Source of the DNA: Cucumis sativus | Lineage: Eukaryota; Streptophyta; Magnoliopsida; Cucurbitales; Cucurbitaceae | Assembly (NCBI RefSeq): GCF_000004075.3 | Contig: NC_026659.2 | Coordinates: forward strand, 31,328,272 to 31,392,271 | Reading direction: 5' to 3' | DNA length: 64,000 nt | Shown: piece after piece, positions 49,801 through 61,531 of the stretch | Layout of the letters: every line of letters starts with the position of its first letter | Numbering within the stretch: position 1 is the first letter of the stretch | The notes under the pieces: model-generated | The model's input: only the letters and a program-made list of their open reading frames with translations | What the model was told of the DNA's origin: nothing | Databases searched by the model: none | Program-made: the position numbers and the translations under genes

Positions 49801-50989
49801 AATGAACTGCATAAAATTTGAAAAAATGAAAAATTACGTAGTAAATATATTAACCAACTAATACATATAATATAAGTATATGAGATAGAGTAAAACCAAA
49901 AAATTAATGTAAAAAAATAAAACAAAATCATTTGAAATCAAATTCAACTCAAAATATACATCAAAATACACATCGAAGAAAGTAAAAAAAAAAAAATCAC
50001 AAATGAAGTTAAATTACTCCACTCAACAACAATTATATTATTCATATTACAACTACTGTACTATTATTGATATTTTAAAATTAAGATTAGAAAGAATAAA
50101 TAATTTTTCTAGTATAAGAATAAACAAATAATTAGAACCTTAAAAAGTAGAAGCATAAATAAATAATGAGTAAGACATTAAAAAGAAGAAAAGAAATAAG
50201 CTATTGAAGGGTAGTTTAGCAATAATATCAAATTTAAGATTGAGAAGTGAAAATTTGACATATTTGCAAAATTCTAAAACAATGTGCTATAATTGTTATA
50301 TCATATTCTCAAAATGCTACCATATGCAATTTCTCATCTTTTAATATCTTCAGCGTATAGAAATACTAGTTGAACAAAACTATTGTTAGCAAATTACATT
50401 TATTATTATTAAAAACTTGTGGTTGGGACGTATATCTAACTTTTGACTACGTTTTAGTCTCTTTCCTTTATTTCAAAATCTATATTTTAACTTTTAAACA
50501 TTACATACTAAACACATCCAAGTTATTAAGGTGTGTTTGAAATATATCTTCAAGTATGTAATTTATAAAACTAACGCAAATTTTCTTTTATAAAACTGAT
50601 ACTTCACAGCGCACGACACAACTTTGGAGTGCTCGAACACCGTGACATTTTCGCATAATGCACCTTTTTGTCTTAAAACACCATGCATGTCACCTTGGGG
50701 CAACTGCACGGCTGAAAAGACAAAAATTGTTCAAGCTTCATTTCTTTGTCTGTTAGCTTCGACTGATGTCACTTGACTTCATATTTGCCCAATTTAGCTC
50801 TGAAATGACTATACTAACAAATAGAGATATTTTTTTATTTCGAGTTGTTTGTTCAAGAAGATAGTATCAGTTTTAGTTCATATACAAGGAGTAGTTTATT
50901 TTTTATTTTTTTTTTTTTTTTTGAAGTTTCTAGGGTATTTTAATTTTGAAACTTTTCTTGGATTATATGGCTAGGAAAAAACAACAATT

Positions 50990-51250
50990 TTTTAAAGGGA
51001 CCGAAAAATGTTGTACCGAATTATGGGATGACATATTCAGGCTACCACTTGCTTCTGGACTAGTAGATCTAAGCTTTTTACAAACTATACTGCTAGTTCT
51101 ATCGCTTTAAATATCAATGCTTTTGTATAACTTTATTGAACTTATCTCTAGCCCTTTTCTCCATATTTCTATATTAATGAAACGAAAATGATGAGACTGC
51201 TATGGGGTGTTCACCTAGTAGTATCTTTGTCGATTTTTTTAAAAAAAACT
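50990..51250 (+). mobile_element. LINE 3'-end fragment (plus)
   Basis: It keeps the final codons of the LINE ORF (GAATTATGGGATGACATATT, like WEDIQ in the 14.4-kb copy), then TAGTTCTATCGCTTTAAATAT, the CTCTAGCCCTTTT stretch, ATTAATGAAACG, and TAGTATCTTTGTCGA with a T/A tail. It is parallel to the end of the element at 13.47-14.65 kb. Confidence 0.75.
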
Positions 51251-51559
51251 TTTCAATAGTTAAGAAATGTTTTTAAAATAAAAATTTTCATGCAAAACTA
51301 AAAATGTTTTCGAATGAAACTTTGAGAGGATTATTTCATTTGTTCAAAGGGTTTGATATTTCAAAATTTCCCCATCAAACCATTTCATTGCCGGACACGG
51401 CTCTCCCATTTGCTCATTTCCGTGAAATTTTCTGACGTTCGACTTTTCAATTTCAAAGTCACTATGGTCATTTTGGTTTAAGCCTCCAAGTCAATTACAC
51501 ACATTGTAAAGAAAAACCCTGTTGTTCAATTCAGCTTTCATTTCTTCCAAAGTGAAAAC

Positions 51560-53545
51560 ATGGCTCCCTTAACTTTTCTTATACTGTTCTTCACTGTGCC
51601 TCCTTACTTTTTTGCAGACTCTAAATTTTTATACAATGGATTTCATGAAGGAAAAGGATTGAATCTTGATGGGGCGGCTATTGTTAAGCCATCTGGGGCG
51701 TTATGCCTCACCAGCAATTCACAAAATGTAGTTGGCCATGCGTTTTATCCTGATCCAGTTATGTTGTTTGATCCACGCTCTCCTTCAAATACTTCATCTT
51801 TCAGCACAACTTTTGTGTTTGCTATTGATCCTTCAATCCCCGGTCACGGCGGCCACGGCTTGGCCTTCACCTTGGCTCCATCAACCAGGTTTGATGAAGC
51901 TGAAAGTGGACATTACCTTGGATTATTCAACCCTCTCAACGATGGAAATCCATCCAACCATATATTCGCTGTAGAATTCGACACTGTTAAGGGGCATGGT
52001 GGAGTAACGAATTCTAGAGGCAACCATATTGGGATTAACATCAATGGCATTTCCTCAGTTAAATCTCAATTGGCTGCTTCTAGCTATTATGTTGATGATA
52101 CGGTTTGGAAAGAAATCCAAATTGATTCTGGTGATCCAATCGTTGCTTGGATTGATTATGATGGTCGTAGTAAAAATTTGAGCGTCACTATTGGTCTTTT
52201 GGAGCTAAAGCCAGAGAAGCCACTCATTTTATGTCATATTGATCTAACTTCTGTTATGAAGAATCAAATGTTCGTGGGGTTCGCTGCATCGACCGGTATC
52301 GAAACAAGCGCTCATTACATTTTGGGATGGAGCTTTGCAGTGGATGCAACGGCACGGCAACTGAAGTACTCTCAACTTCCCAACAGACCAAATGAGCAAA
52401 ATATTTCTTCTTCCTCCAATAACAATTCCCAGTTGAAATCTGTTTTAGCAGTGTCATCTATTATAGTCCTTATGGCAATTGTTATCTTAACCTTCTTGTT
52501 TATAAGAATGAAGAAAGCAGAGAGCTTGGAGGATTGGGAAAAGGATTGCCCTCATAGATTCAACTTCAAGGATATTTACACAGCAACAAATGGATTTAAT
52601 GACAGCGCCCAAATTGGAATTGGGGGATTCGGGTCAGTATATAAAGGCAAGTTAAGTTCAACAGGTGCTGAGATTGCTGTGAAGAGAGTCAAACGGGACT
52701 CAAGCCAAGGAATGAAGGAATTTGCTGCGGAAATCGAAAGCTTAGGACGATTAAGACACAAGAACTTGGTTAATCTTCAAGGATGGTGCAAGAAACAGAA
52801 CGATCTTCTAATAGTTTACGATTATATTCCAAATGGAAGTCTTCATTCTCTTCTCCACACTTCAAAACAGAGCGTGATATTGAAGTGGGAACAAAGATTC
52901 AACATCCTCAAAGGCATTGCTGCAGGATTACTATATCTTCATGAAGATTGGGAGCAAGTAGTGATCCACCGAGATGTAAAGCCGAGCAATGTTCTAATTG
53001 ACGCCGACATGAATGCACGATTGAGTGATTTCGGATTGTCAAGACAATACGACCACAACGAAATGTCACACACAACTCGAGTCGTGGGGACAATAGGCTA
53101 CATACCCCCAGAGTTGTTTCGCACGGGGAAGGCGTCAAAGAGCGCAGATGTGTTTGCATATGGAGTTTTGCTTCTGGAAGTGGCGTGTGGAAGAAAGCCT
53201 CTAGGATCAAACCAATTCATATTGATGGATTGGGTGATGGAATGGTATGAAACAGGGGACATTCTTCATGTGGCTGATCCAAAATTGGATTCCATTTATA
53301 AGGTAGAAGAGATGGAGATGGTATTACAACTTGGTCTTCTTTGTACTCATTGGAAACAAGAAGCTCGACCCTCAATGAGACAAGTTATGAGGTTCCTTAA
53401 TAGAGAAGACCCACTTCCAGCATCCGATGCATGGACTAATTCTCAAAGTATCTTTGAATCCAGTTCAAGATTGACAATGACTGATCGTTCTTCATCCATG
53501 TCTGTTGGTCCGATCTCCTCTGCCTCCATAAACGAAGGAAGATAG
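51560..53545 (+). CDS. L-type lectin-domain receptor kinase
   Basis: Single-exon, intact, 661 residues. A signal peptide (about 1-19, MAPLTFLILFFTVPPYFFA) leads to a legume-lectin domain (about 20-265; GHGLAFTLAPS, FAVEFDTVKG, NHIGININ). A transmembrane helix lies near 293-316, followed by Arg/Lys. The kinase domain (about 335-620) has IGIGGFGSVYKG, the AVKRVK lysine, VIHRDVKPSNVL, LSDFGLS and YIPPELF, so all catalytic residues are present. Such proteins sit in the plasma membrane and sense extracellular signals (in known cases eATP, NAD or microbial patterns); the ligand here is unknown. The RD-type kinase suggests normal activity. Usual length and lack of introns fit the family. It is unrelated to the TNLs but lies inside their cluster. 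Confidence 0.95.
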   Translation: MAPLTFLILFFTVPPYFFADSKFLYNGFHEGKGLNLDGAAIVKPSGALCLTSNSQNVVGHAFYPDPVMLFDPRSPSNTSSFSTTFVFAIDPSIPGHGGHGLAFTLAPSTRFDEAESGHYLGLFNPLNDGNPSNHIFAVEFDTVKGHGGVTNSRGNHIGININGISSVKSQLAASSYYVDDTVWKEIQIDSGDPIVAWIDYDGRSKNLSVTIGLLELKPEKPLILCHIDLTSVMKNQMFVGFAASTGIETSAHYILGWSFAVDATARQLKYSQLPNRPNEQNISSSSNNNSQLKSVLAVSSIIVLMAIVILTFLFIRMKKAESLEDWEKDCPHRFNFKDIYTATNGFNDSAQIGIGGFGSVYKGKLSSTGAEIAVKRVKRDSSQGMKEFAAEIESLGRLRHKNLVNLQGWCKKQNDLLIVYDYIPNGSLHSLLHTSKQSVILKWEQRFNILKGIAAGLLYLHEDWEQVVIHRDVKPSNVLIDADMNARLSDFGLSRQYDHNEMSHTTRVVGTIGYIPPELFRTGKASKSADVFAYGVLLLEVACGRKPLGSNQFILMDWVMEWYETGDILHVADPKLDSIYKVEEMEMVLQLGLLCTHWKQEARPSMRQVMRFLNREDPLPASDAWTNSQSIFESSSRLTMTDRSSSMSVGPISSASINEGR

Positions 53546-55267
53546 TAAGCTTTTGTTTCTTGTTGTAATCTTTTTTGTATCTTCCACCATTACTCTCTTT
53601 CATTTTTTTCTTTTTTATTGAAATTTTTAGTATCTTTCTAGGAAGAAAAGAAATATATGTATACATGAAGATTAAATAACATTGAAGTAGGACAGATTTA
53701 ATTTGAAGATAGTTTTGAAGGGCATTGCATCAGTATTATATTGTTGAAATGTAATGCAATCAAACTCAAGTTTAATTTCTAAAATTTCATGTTTGGATCT
53801 AATTAATAGTTTAACAAAGTACTGTATAAAGTATGTTAATTAATAAGTACTATATGAGTATTCAATTTTGTATGACCCACAGCTTTAAAATGTCAAATAT
53901 ATGGCTCCCAAAGCTATCTGACATTAGGGGTACTATTCATTCAACTTGACAACACCTAGAAGACCCTAGCAATCAAATGTAACCTACAAGGTTTGCATTA
54001 GTTTATATGAGCTTTTTAAGTTTGGGATATGCTACGATTCTACCGTTTTAAGAAATTGGCTAGTTTGGATTCGTTTACGCACGTGCGCATGCGCCCACAC
54101 ATATATCACGGAGCTTCACCAACCACGGTCACAGTTCTCCTTCCGTTTTCAATGTTTGCTTCAATGATAGTGTCGTCTTTCATTAACGCACTTCATTTCA
54201 CTCTTTTCCTCACGAATTAGAGTCTCTTAAATCACTAATTGACCCAAAAACTTAAACTAAGTAGATGAAGTGATAAATTTAATATAATATCTAACACTGT
54301 CATCACTTGTAAGCTTGAAATATGAGAAAGATCCAATAAATGGAAATCAATATTAAATGAAGGAAAACAAAATGTGGCTCTCTCCACTAGAAACAATTGC
54401 AAATATAACAATTAGATTTAAGAGGAATTGTCAAAAATAGAAAATTTGACAAAACATTTACAAGTTATAAAAAAATTCAAATTCTATCAATAACAAACAT
54501 TTGATAAACACTAATCTCCTTCTATCAGTGACATTGATAAACAGTGATAGAAGTCTATCAGTTTCTATTATTATAGAATTCAAAATTTTTGCTATAGGTT
54601 GTAAATTTTTTAATTCATTTTGCTATTTTTAAAAATGCTTCTATTTTACTATATATATATCAAAGTTTATCAATGATATATAAGTTCATCACACAAATAG
54701 ACCACAAGAGAGTAAGAGACTATCAACAGTAGAAAAAGTCTACGTTGATGGACTTTGATGTATCTATAATATTTAAAAACCATTGGTACATAGTTGATTA
54801 TTATATTCTTAAAATTGCTACTCGTTCTAATTACCTTTTAATATATATCTAACAAAAATGGCCAACTATTGCATTACTCTTTTTTATAATTTCTTTTTTT
54901 GAAATGATTGCCAAAGGTAAAAAATAACAATGATGTTTAACTTGCAACCACAAAGGGACACAAGTGAAGGATGAGGAAAGAAAAAAAAAAGGCACTTATA
55001 AGTTCATTCAAATGTTAATTTGTACATTTTCGTCAAACTTTATGGAAATTTGTACATTTCTTTCTCTAATACTAAAGTAAACAAAATAATCATTTGAGTG
55101 TAATATTTATAAAGGTTAAAATGAAATTTGTACACATTTTTTCTGAAAGTGACATCACTTTTGAAGAAAGAATCTCACTCAACCACACGTTTGAATGCAA
55201 TATATCAAATGCATTGAAGGCTGTGTAGATCACATCAAAAAATATCAAACCCTCCAAATTTCTCTCA
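53546..55267. other. Intergenic DNA between lectin kinase and gene C
   Basis: Holds the 3' UTR of the kinase gene, a MITE-like element (54430-54640) and AT-rich DNA. No supported ORF. The GC-richer stretch at about 54060-54190 shows nothing recognisable. Confidence 0.5.
54430..54640. mobile_element. MITE-like element with inverted ends
   Basis: The left end (AAAAATAGAAAATTTGACAA, ACATTTACAAGTTATA) and right end (GCTATAGGTTGTAAATTTTT, CATTTTGCTATTTTT) are imperfect inverted repeats. The centre carries GATAGAAGTCTATCAGT. No ORF. Similar sequences form the array in intron 1 of gene 2 and pieces near 47.7 kb. The family is not identified. Confidence 0.55.
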
Positions 55268-58200
55268 ATGGTCCCTTCTTCTCCTTCTTCTTCTGCTGCT
55301 TCTTCTTCTTCTCCTTCTTCTTCTCCTTCAATTGGTAAATGGAAATTTGATGTGTTCTTGAGCTTTCGAGGCGAAGATACACGTGGTGGCTTCACGGATC
55401 ATCTCTACAAAGCCTTAACACGAAAGGGAATTTCAACATTTAGAGATGAAAATGAGATCGAAGAAGGTGAACACATTCCTTCAAATCTGCTGGCTTCCAT
55501 TGATGCCTCGAGATTTGCCATTGTTGTGGTTTCGGAAGATTATGCATCTTCAAGATGGTGCCTCGAGGAATTGGCTAGGATGTTTGAATGTAAAAAAGAA
55601 GTTTTACCAATTTTTTATAAAGTGGATCCCTCTCATGTGAAAAACCAAAGTGGAACGTTTGAAGAAGCTTTTGTTAAACATGAAAAGAGATTTGGAAGAG
55701 GTGATGGGAAGGTTCAAAGTTGGAGGACGTTTCTCACCGAGCTTGCTAACACCAAAGCTTGGCTTTCTCAATCTTGGTAATTAACTTAACTATTTATCAT
55801 TTAAATTCTTAGTATATTGTAAATATAGATGGTGATATCCTAATATATTTTATGTAGCCACTTGGATTGAAATTTGGAAGAGAAATTTAGGCAAAAAATT
55901 TGCTCCATTTTTTTTTTCTTTTTCTTCTAATTTTCTTTTGTCTTCTAGATCTCTTTCACAATTAATATATGCATTTTAGTTTTAATCAAATATATAAAAT
56001 TTTCCCTTTTGATCTCTTCCATATAGTTTAATTATTTGTTATTTAAATTGAAATAATGTATATATTGCCCCAATTTTGAGACCTAGAATAGAATCCAAGT
56101 TTTACTTTTTTTTTTTTTTCTAAAGCTTGAAATGTTTTGACAAACCTTTATCTTAGCTTGTATCTATGTATTTGTATACAATTATTGAGATGAATGATTG
56201 TGTATTCTTGTTCGGCTCTCAACTCTCAACTCTTGCTACTACACGCGTCACCGTTCTCGATTCTTACACTTAACACTCGCCACTACAAATCATTGCTTTC
56301 GATAATAATAAAAAGCAAGAGATTTCAAGGGGCGAGAAAACGGAAAAAAAGGAACGAGAGCTAGTGAGGCAAAAAAAAAACATGAGCAAAAACGATTGGA
56401 AGAGTCCAAAAACCTAAACCTAAGATCCAAGGATAAGCAGGAGCAAGGATTGAAGGAAAGGCGAGTGTAGGATGCCCACTTGTATGCATATTATTATATG
56501 TTTCGATGATCACACCAAGCAGAAAGTCAAAAACTTCGAGATGGATTGCATCCGTCTTTTGTGCAATCCAACTAGCACCCAATAGGAACGTATCACACAT
56601 TCTACTTTTGTTTTTTATTTAGTATGCGTTAAAATTATTTGTTTGCGTCTAAATGAGAGATTCACAATTAAACGCGTAATTTCTTCTCAGGTCACAATTG
56701 CACATCCATATACATCAGAATCATTTTAAATATTTAGGGACAAAAGTTGATAAATATTTTAAAAGCAATAACTATGTAAGACTTTTCTTGGTACCCAAAA
56801 AGCAATATATATATATATATATATGTTAGACTCAGTCAGCAAACCAATCATATAAAAGTAAACTGCCTTACATATTGAATTAATTAATTATAACTATCAA
56901 ATTTTCTTGATTGTGATTGAAGTGGAAAAAAAAAATTGAAAGTTGTATTGTAATTGTAAATATAATATTTTAAGAAACCATTATTTATTAATAAATAATT
57001 AGCATTTGTGATAATAATAAAGTCAACATGTGTTTTATTTATGTGATAATGTTATATATGTTGAACATAAATCAATAGGTCATGTCACTATATAGTTTTT
57101 GTATATAGTTGTTATCAAATGAATGTGTGAATAAACTATCCAAGTGTATATGTAATCACTTATATTTACATGTGTTGTAATTTTTATTGTATTTTATACC
57201 TCGATTATAAATGGCAAATTTGAAATGATATTTGTGAAAGATTTATGTATCTTCATTAATTGTTTTCTTGCCATTAGGTCACATGAATCAAATATCATTG
57301 AAGAAATCACCACAAAAATATGGAAAAGATTGAAACCCAATTTGACAGTCATTAAGGAAGACCAACTAGTTGGAATTAATTCTAAAATAAACAAACTTTC
57401 TTCACTTTTGATTCCAAACTCAGATGATGATGATGCTGATGATGATGTGATCTTTGTGGGAATACATGGAATGGGTGGCATTGGTAAGACCACAATAGCT
57501 AGGGTCTGTTATGAGCGAATTCGTGACGAATTTGAAGCTCATTGCTTCCTCTCCAACGTTCGAGAGAATTATATCAGAACCCTTGGGAACCTTTCATGTT
57601 TACAAACCAAACTCCTTTCAAGCATGTTTTCGCTTAAAAACAATCACATAATGGATGTTGAAGAAGGTACCGCTATGATCAATAAAGCCATTTTTCGAAA
57701 AAAGACACTTCTCGTCCTTGACGACGTGGATTCTTCGGATCAAATCAAAGGATTGATTCCAGACAACAACTCTTTTGGCAATGGAAGTAGAGTCATCATC
57801 ACAACACGGAATGCGGATTTTCTTTCGAATGAATTTGGGGTGAAAAGAATTTTTGAAATGGATGAACTTAAATATGAGGAAGCTCTTCAACTTCTTAGTT
57901 TGAGTGCTTTTATGAAAACATGTCCAAAAGAAGGTTACTTGGAACACTCCAAGAAGATTGTAAAGGTTGTGGGAGGCCACCCTCTTGCACTCAAATTGTT
58001 AGGGTCGTCTCTAAGAAACAAAAATTTGAGTGTGTGGAATGAGGTGATAGAAGAGGTTGGAGGAGGTGGGAATATTCATGAAAAAATTTTCAAGTGTCTT
58101 AAAGTGAGTTATGATGGGTTGGATGAAAGGGAGAGAGAGATATTTCTTGACGTTGCTTGCTTCTTCAATGGGAAGAGAAGAGAAGTTGTAGAAGAGATAT

Positions 58201-60331
58201 TAAATGGATGTGGTTTCTATGCCAAAACAAGGATTGAACTTCTTATTCAAAAGTCTCTCTTAACTCTTTCTTATGACAATAAGTTACATATGCATAATTT
58301 ATTGCAAGAAATGGGTCGAAAGATTGTTCGGGATAAGCATGTTCGAGATCGATTAATGTGCCACAAAGATATAAAAAGTGTGGTAAGATATATATTAATG
58401 GTGACCCTATTTGGTTGGAATGACTTTCTACATAATTCTTAAAAAAACTGCAAAAGAATAGTATCTTTAAATGTTTAGATGGTAACCATTTGATTTTATG
58501 TTAGTTTATTTTTTAAAAAAAACTAATGGTTTCAGGTGACAGAGGCATTGATCCAAAGCATATTTTTCAAATCAAGTTCAAAGAATATGGTGGAATTTCC
58601 AATTTTGTTTTCAAGAATGCACCAACTTAGGCTGCTTAATTTTCGCAATGTGAGACTGAAAAACAAGTTGGAATATAGCATTCCAAGTGAGTTAAGGTAT
58701 TTGAAGTGGAAAGGATATCCGTTGGAGTTTCTGCCAATCGATAGCTCTGAAGAATGTAAGCTTATTGAGCTTCACATGTGCCATAGCAATCTCAAACAAT
58801 TTTGGCAACAAGAAAAGGTAGCAATCTCATACCCATATATCTAAAGTTTTGGAAGAAGTTATTATGATATCTTTTAGTTTCAAACAATCTTTACTTATAA
58901 CAGAATTTGGTGGAGCTGAAGTATATCAAACTCAATAGTTCTCAAAAGTTGTCCAAAACTCCAAACTTTGCAAACATTCCAAATCTCAAAAGATTAGAGC
59001 TTGAAGATTGCACAAGTTTAGTCAACATTCATCCATCAATTTTCACTGCAGAAAAACTCATATTCTTGAGTTTGAAAGATTGCATCAATCTCACCAATCT
59101 TCCTTCTCACATTAACATCAAGGTTCTTGAAGTCTTGATTCTCTCTGGTTGTTCAAAAGTAAAAAAAGTCCCTGAATTTTCAGGTAACACTAATAGATTA
59201 CTCCAACTCCATTTGGATGGTACCTCCATATCAAACCTACCTTCATCAATTGCAAGCTTGAGTCATCTAACAATATTGAGTTTAGCCAACTGCAAAATGT
59301 TAATCGACATTTCGAACGCGATTGAGATGACATCTCTCCAAAGCTTAGATGTTTCTGGATGTTCGAAGCTTGGAAGTAGAAAAGGAAAGGGGGACAATGT
59401 CGAATTGGGGGAGGTCAACGTGAGAGAAACCACACGAAGAAGAAGAAACGACGACTGTAACAATATTTTCAAAGAAATCTTCCTTTGGTTATGCAACACT
59501 CCAGCTACTGGCATTTTTGGGATCCCATCATTAGCTGGTTTGTACTCTCTTACAAAACTAAACTTGAAGGATTGCAACCTTGAAGTAATCCCACAAGGGA
59601 TTGAGTGTATGGTGTCATTGGTAGAGCTCGACTTGAGTGGCAATAATTTCTCTCATCTTCCAACAAGCATATCAAGACTTCATAACTTGAAAAGATTGAG
59701 GATAAACCAATGCAAAAAGCTTGTACATTTCCCAAAGTTACCTCCAAGGATCTTGTTTTTGACGTCAAAGGATTGCATTTCATTGAAAGATTTTATAGAT
59801 ATTTCAAAAGTTGATAATTTATACATAATGAAAGAAGTGAACCTTTTGAACTGCTACCAGATGGCTAACAACAAAGACTTCCATAGATTGATCATTTCTT
59901 CGATGCAGAAGATGTTCTTTCGAAAAGGAACATTCAACATCATGATTCCGGGGAGTGAGATTCCCGATTGGTTTACAACAAGGAAAATGGGATCTTCGGT
60001 ATGCATGGAGTGGGATCCAGATGCCCCAAACACCAACATGATTCGATTTGCGCTCTGCGTCGTTATTGGTCTGAGTGACAAAAGCGACGTTTGCAATGTT
60101 TCGTCCTTCACCATTATCGCATCAGTGACTGGAAAAGACCGTAACGACACGAATTTGAAGAATGGAGATGATCTTCTGGTTGATGGATTTCTTGTTTCAG
60201 GGATGAAGAAGTTAGACCATATATGGATGTTTGTTTTGCCACGAACTGGGACTCTGCTAAGAAAGATTAGCAACTATAAAGAGATTAAGTTTAGATTCTT
60301 ACTTCAAGCTATTAACAATAAAAGTAGTTAG
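55268..60331 (+). CDS. TNL gene C, C-JID cut short by an LTR insertion
   Basis: Four exons: TIR 55268-55776, NB-ARC 57278-58382, LRR entry 58536-58817, LRR plus C-JID 58904-60331; in phase, 1107 residues. The TIR is canonical (FLSFRGEDTR, YASSRWCLEEL) after a Ser/Pro-rich leader. The NB-ARC has an Asp-rich run just before the P-loop (GMGGIGKTT near 234), LLVLDDVDSS, VIITTRN, GHPLALKLLG, FLDVACFF, and MHN in place of MHD. LRRs include LILSGCSKVKKVPEFSG and LVELDLSGNNFSHLPTSISR. A C-JID begins near 976 (NIMIPGSEIPDWFTTRKMGS) but ends before its last strand, because a 215-bp LTR supplies the stop; the missing part is at 60543-60690. It should still make TIR, NB-ARC and LRRs. MHN instead of MHD could alter ADP binding and autoinhibition. 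Confidence 0.9.
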
Positions 60332-60542
60332 ACTGTTATTTTCTGTTGTATTAGTTGTATTAGTTAATCTGTTATTTTCTGTTGTATTAGTTGTGTTAGT
60401 TAATCTGTTAGACAGTTATCAGTTGCTGCCAAGAATCTATAAATACCAAGCTTGGTTGATGTAAATATCCTAGACATACAGAAATAAAGAATTTACTGCA
60501 GTCAGTAAATCTTTTCTCCCAAATTCTGCTTCTTCTGTTACA
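60328..60542 (+). mobile_element. Probable solo LTR in the last exon of gene C
   Basis: A block of about 215 bp separates two parts of one C-JID coding sequence. It shows LTR traits: a TATA box (CTATAAATA at 60437), a polyadenylation signal (AATAAA at 60483), an end in TTACA, and a doubled 36-bp sub-repeat starting at 60333. It may be flanked by an imperfect 5-bp target duplication (AGTAG at 60323, AGCAG at 60543). No internal retroelement sequence remains. The exact 5' end (TG expected) is not clear. Confidence 0.65.
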
Positions 60543-60690
60543 AGCAGCTAATTATAGACAATCAATTACCCCAAATGTCGAAGTGAAGAAGTGTGGAGTT
60601 GGTTTGATAAATTTGGAAGAAGAGAAGGAAGCCATGAAACGGTATGCTTCTCACATTATCTTAAGAAACAAGAACTTATTGTTGAATTAA
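60543..60690 (+). pseudogene. Displaced C-JID tail of gene C
   Basis: An open frame after the LTR reads ANYRQSITPNVEVKKCGVGL, then NLEEEKEAMKRYAS, and ends at TAA (60688). VEVKKCGVGL is the conserved last strand of a C-JID, exactly what gene C lacks. It is in another frame than the upstream exon, so an indel accompanied or followed the insertion. Confidence 0.75.
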
Positions 60691-61147
60691 TGATGTAGCT
60701 TATTACTATAAAATTTTCAGTTGTTTATATTGGTGATTCAACCAGGTGTTCTGTACTGAAACTTAGTTAATTTCAACAATCATGAGCGACCCAATTAGAA
60801 ATTTCAGAAATTGCATTCGGGATGTATTTGTCAATTAGAAATTGCAGAAATCGCAGTTAGTAAACCACATATATCTATTTGTCAATGCATACATTTTTTG
60901 CATTTCTTAATTGTTGGTTTCATAACAAAAATAAGGAGTCCTACCTGATACTTCCTTAGCATCCTTATCATGCATATTCTAAGGCCAAAATTTATGACCA
61001 TTTACAGAAAAGCTATGATAGTGCTTGACTCTATATAATCTATACATATTTTCTACAAGTCATTAAAATGATCCATGTGCAACAGTAGCTTTTTGACGCA
61101 TCATTGAGATTGAAATGCTTCCTTTCTCAGCTATATTTGGCTTGAAC

Positions 61148-61531
61148 TCAAATTTTCAATTTAGTTTCGATAAGCTTCAATTTGCTTTGCATAGTTTGGT
61201 GATGAAAGAACAGAGGAAAAACTCGAGTTGTCCTTCCATCGCCCATGGATTCTATAATCTTCGCCAACTCTCTCAAGGGCCATTTTGCAATAGCATAGTT
61301 TGGTGATAAAATCACAATAGCAGTTCTTGATTCCTCAATTGATCTTTCCAGCCTCTCATCCAAACGGTTTCCAATTTTCAGTTCCTCACTATCCACAAAG
61401 ATCATTATCAATCCGTAATTACACAACGTTTGGGACAAATGTCCGAGGAGTGTGCTCCGAACGTCTATCCCTCTGAAATTTATGAAAACTTCGTATATCA
61501 TGTTTGGAGGATTAGATGGTGAAGCCTCCAT
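61148..61531 (-). pseudogene. Truncated TIR-only fragment
   Basis: Open frame of 127 residues from ATG 61531: EVFINFRGIDVRSTLLGHLS, then SIEESRTAIVILSPNYA, AKWPLRELAKII, TRVFPLFF. This is the first two-thirds of a TNL TIR. GIDVR replaces GEDTR, and KWPLREL keeps the putative catalytic Glu but loses Cys. After VFPLFF the family sequence (YxVDPSDVR) is replaced by about 14 unrelated residues, and no NB-ARC follows. The replacement starts with a repeat of CACCAAACTATGC from earlier in the same domain. Probably dead, though TIR-only proteins do exist. Confidence 0.75.

Larger units (their letters stand above)
47315..51559. other. Large gene-free, repeat-rich interval
   Basis: The first 150 bp is the promoter or leader of gene B. 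The rest has no supported ORF. It holds partial MITE-like pieces (about 47.70-47.89 and 49.08-49.40 kb), a T-run near 48.19 kb, a TTGATACACCTGATACA array (49.39-49.80), and a LINE 3' end (50.99-51.25). The promoter of the lectin kinase is presumably in the last 300 bp. Confidence 0.55.

Noticed and set aside
52908-53210. Minus-strand open frame inside the lectin kinase gene
   Set aside because: Mirror of the intact kinase domain on plus; no independent support.
55090-55395. Minus-strand open frame with a Glu run opposite gene C
   Set aside because: Antisense of the Ser-coding repeat at the start of the TIR exon of gene C.
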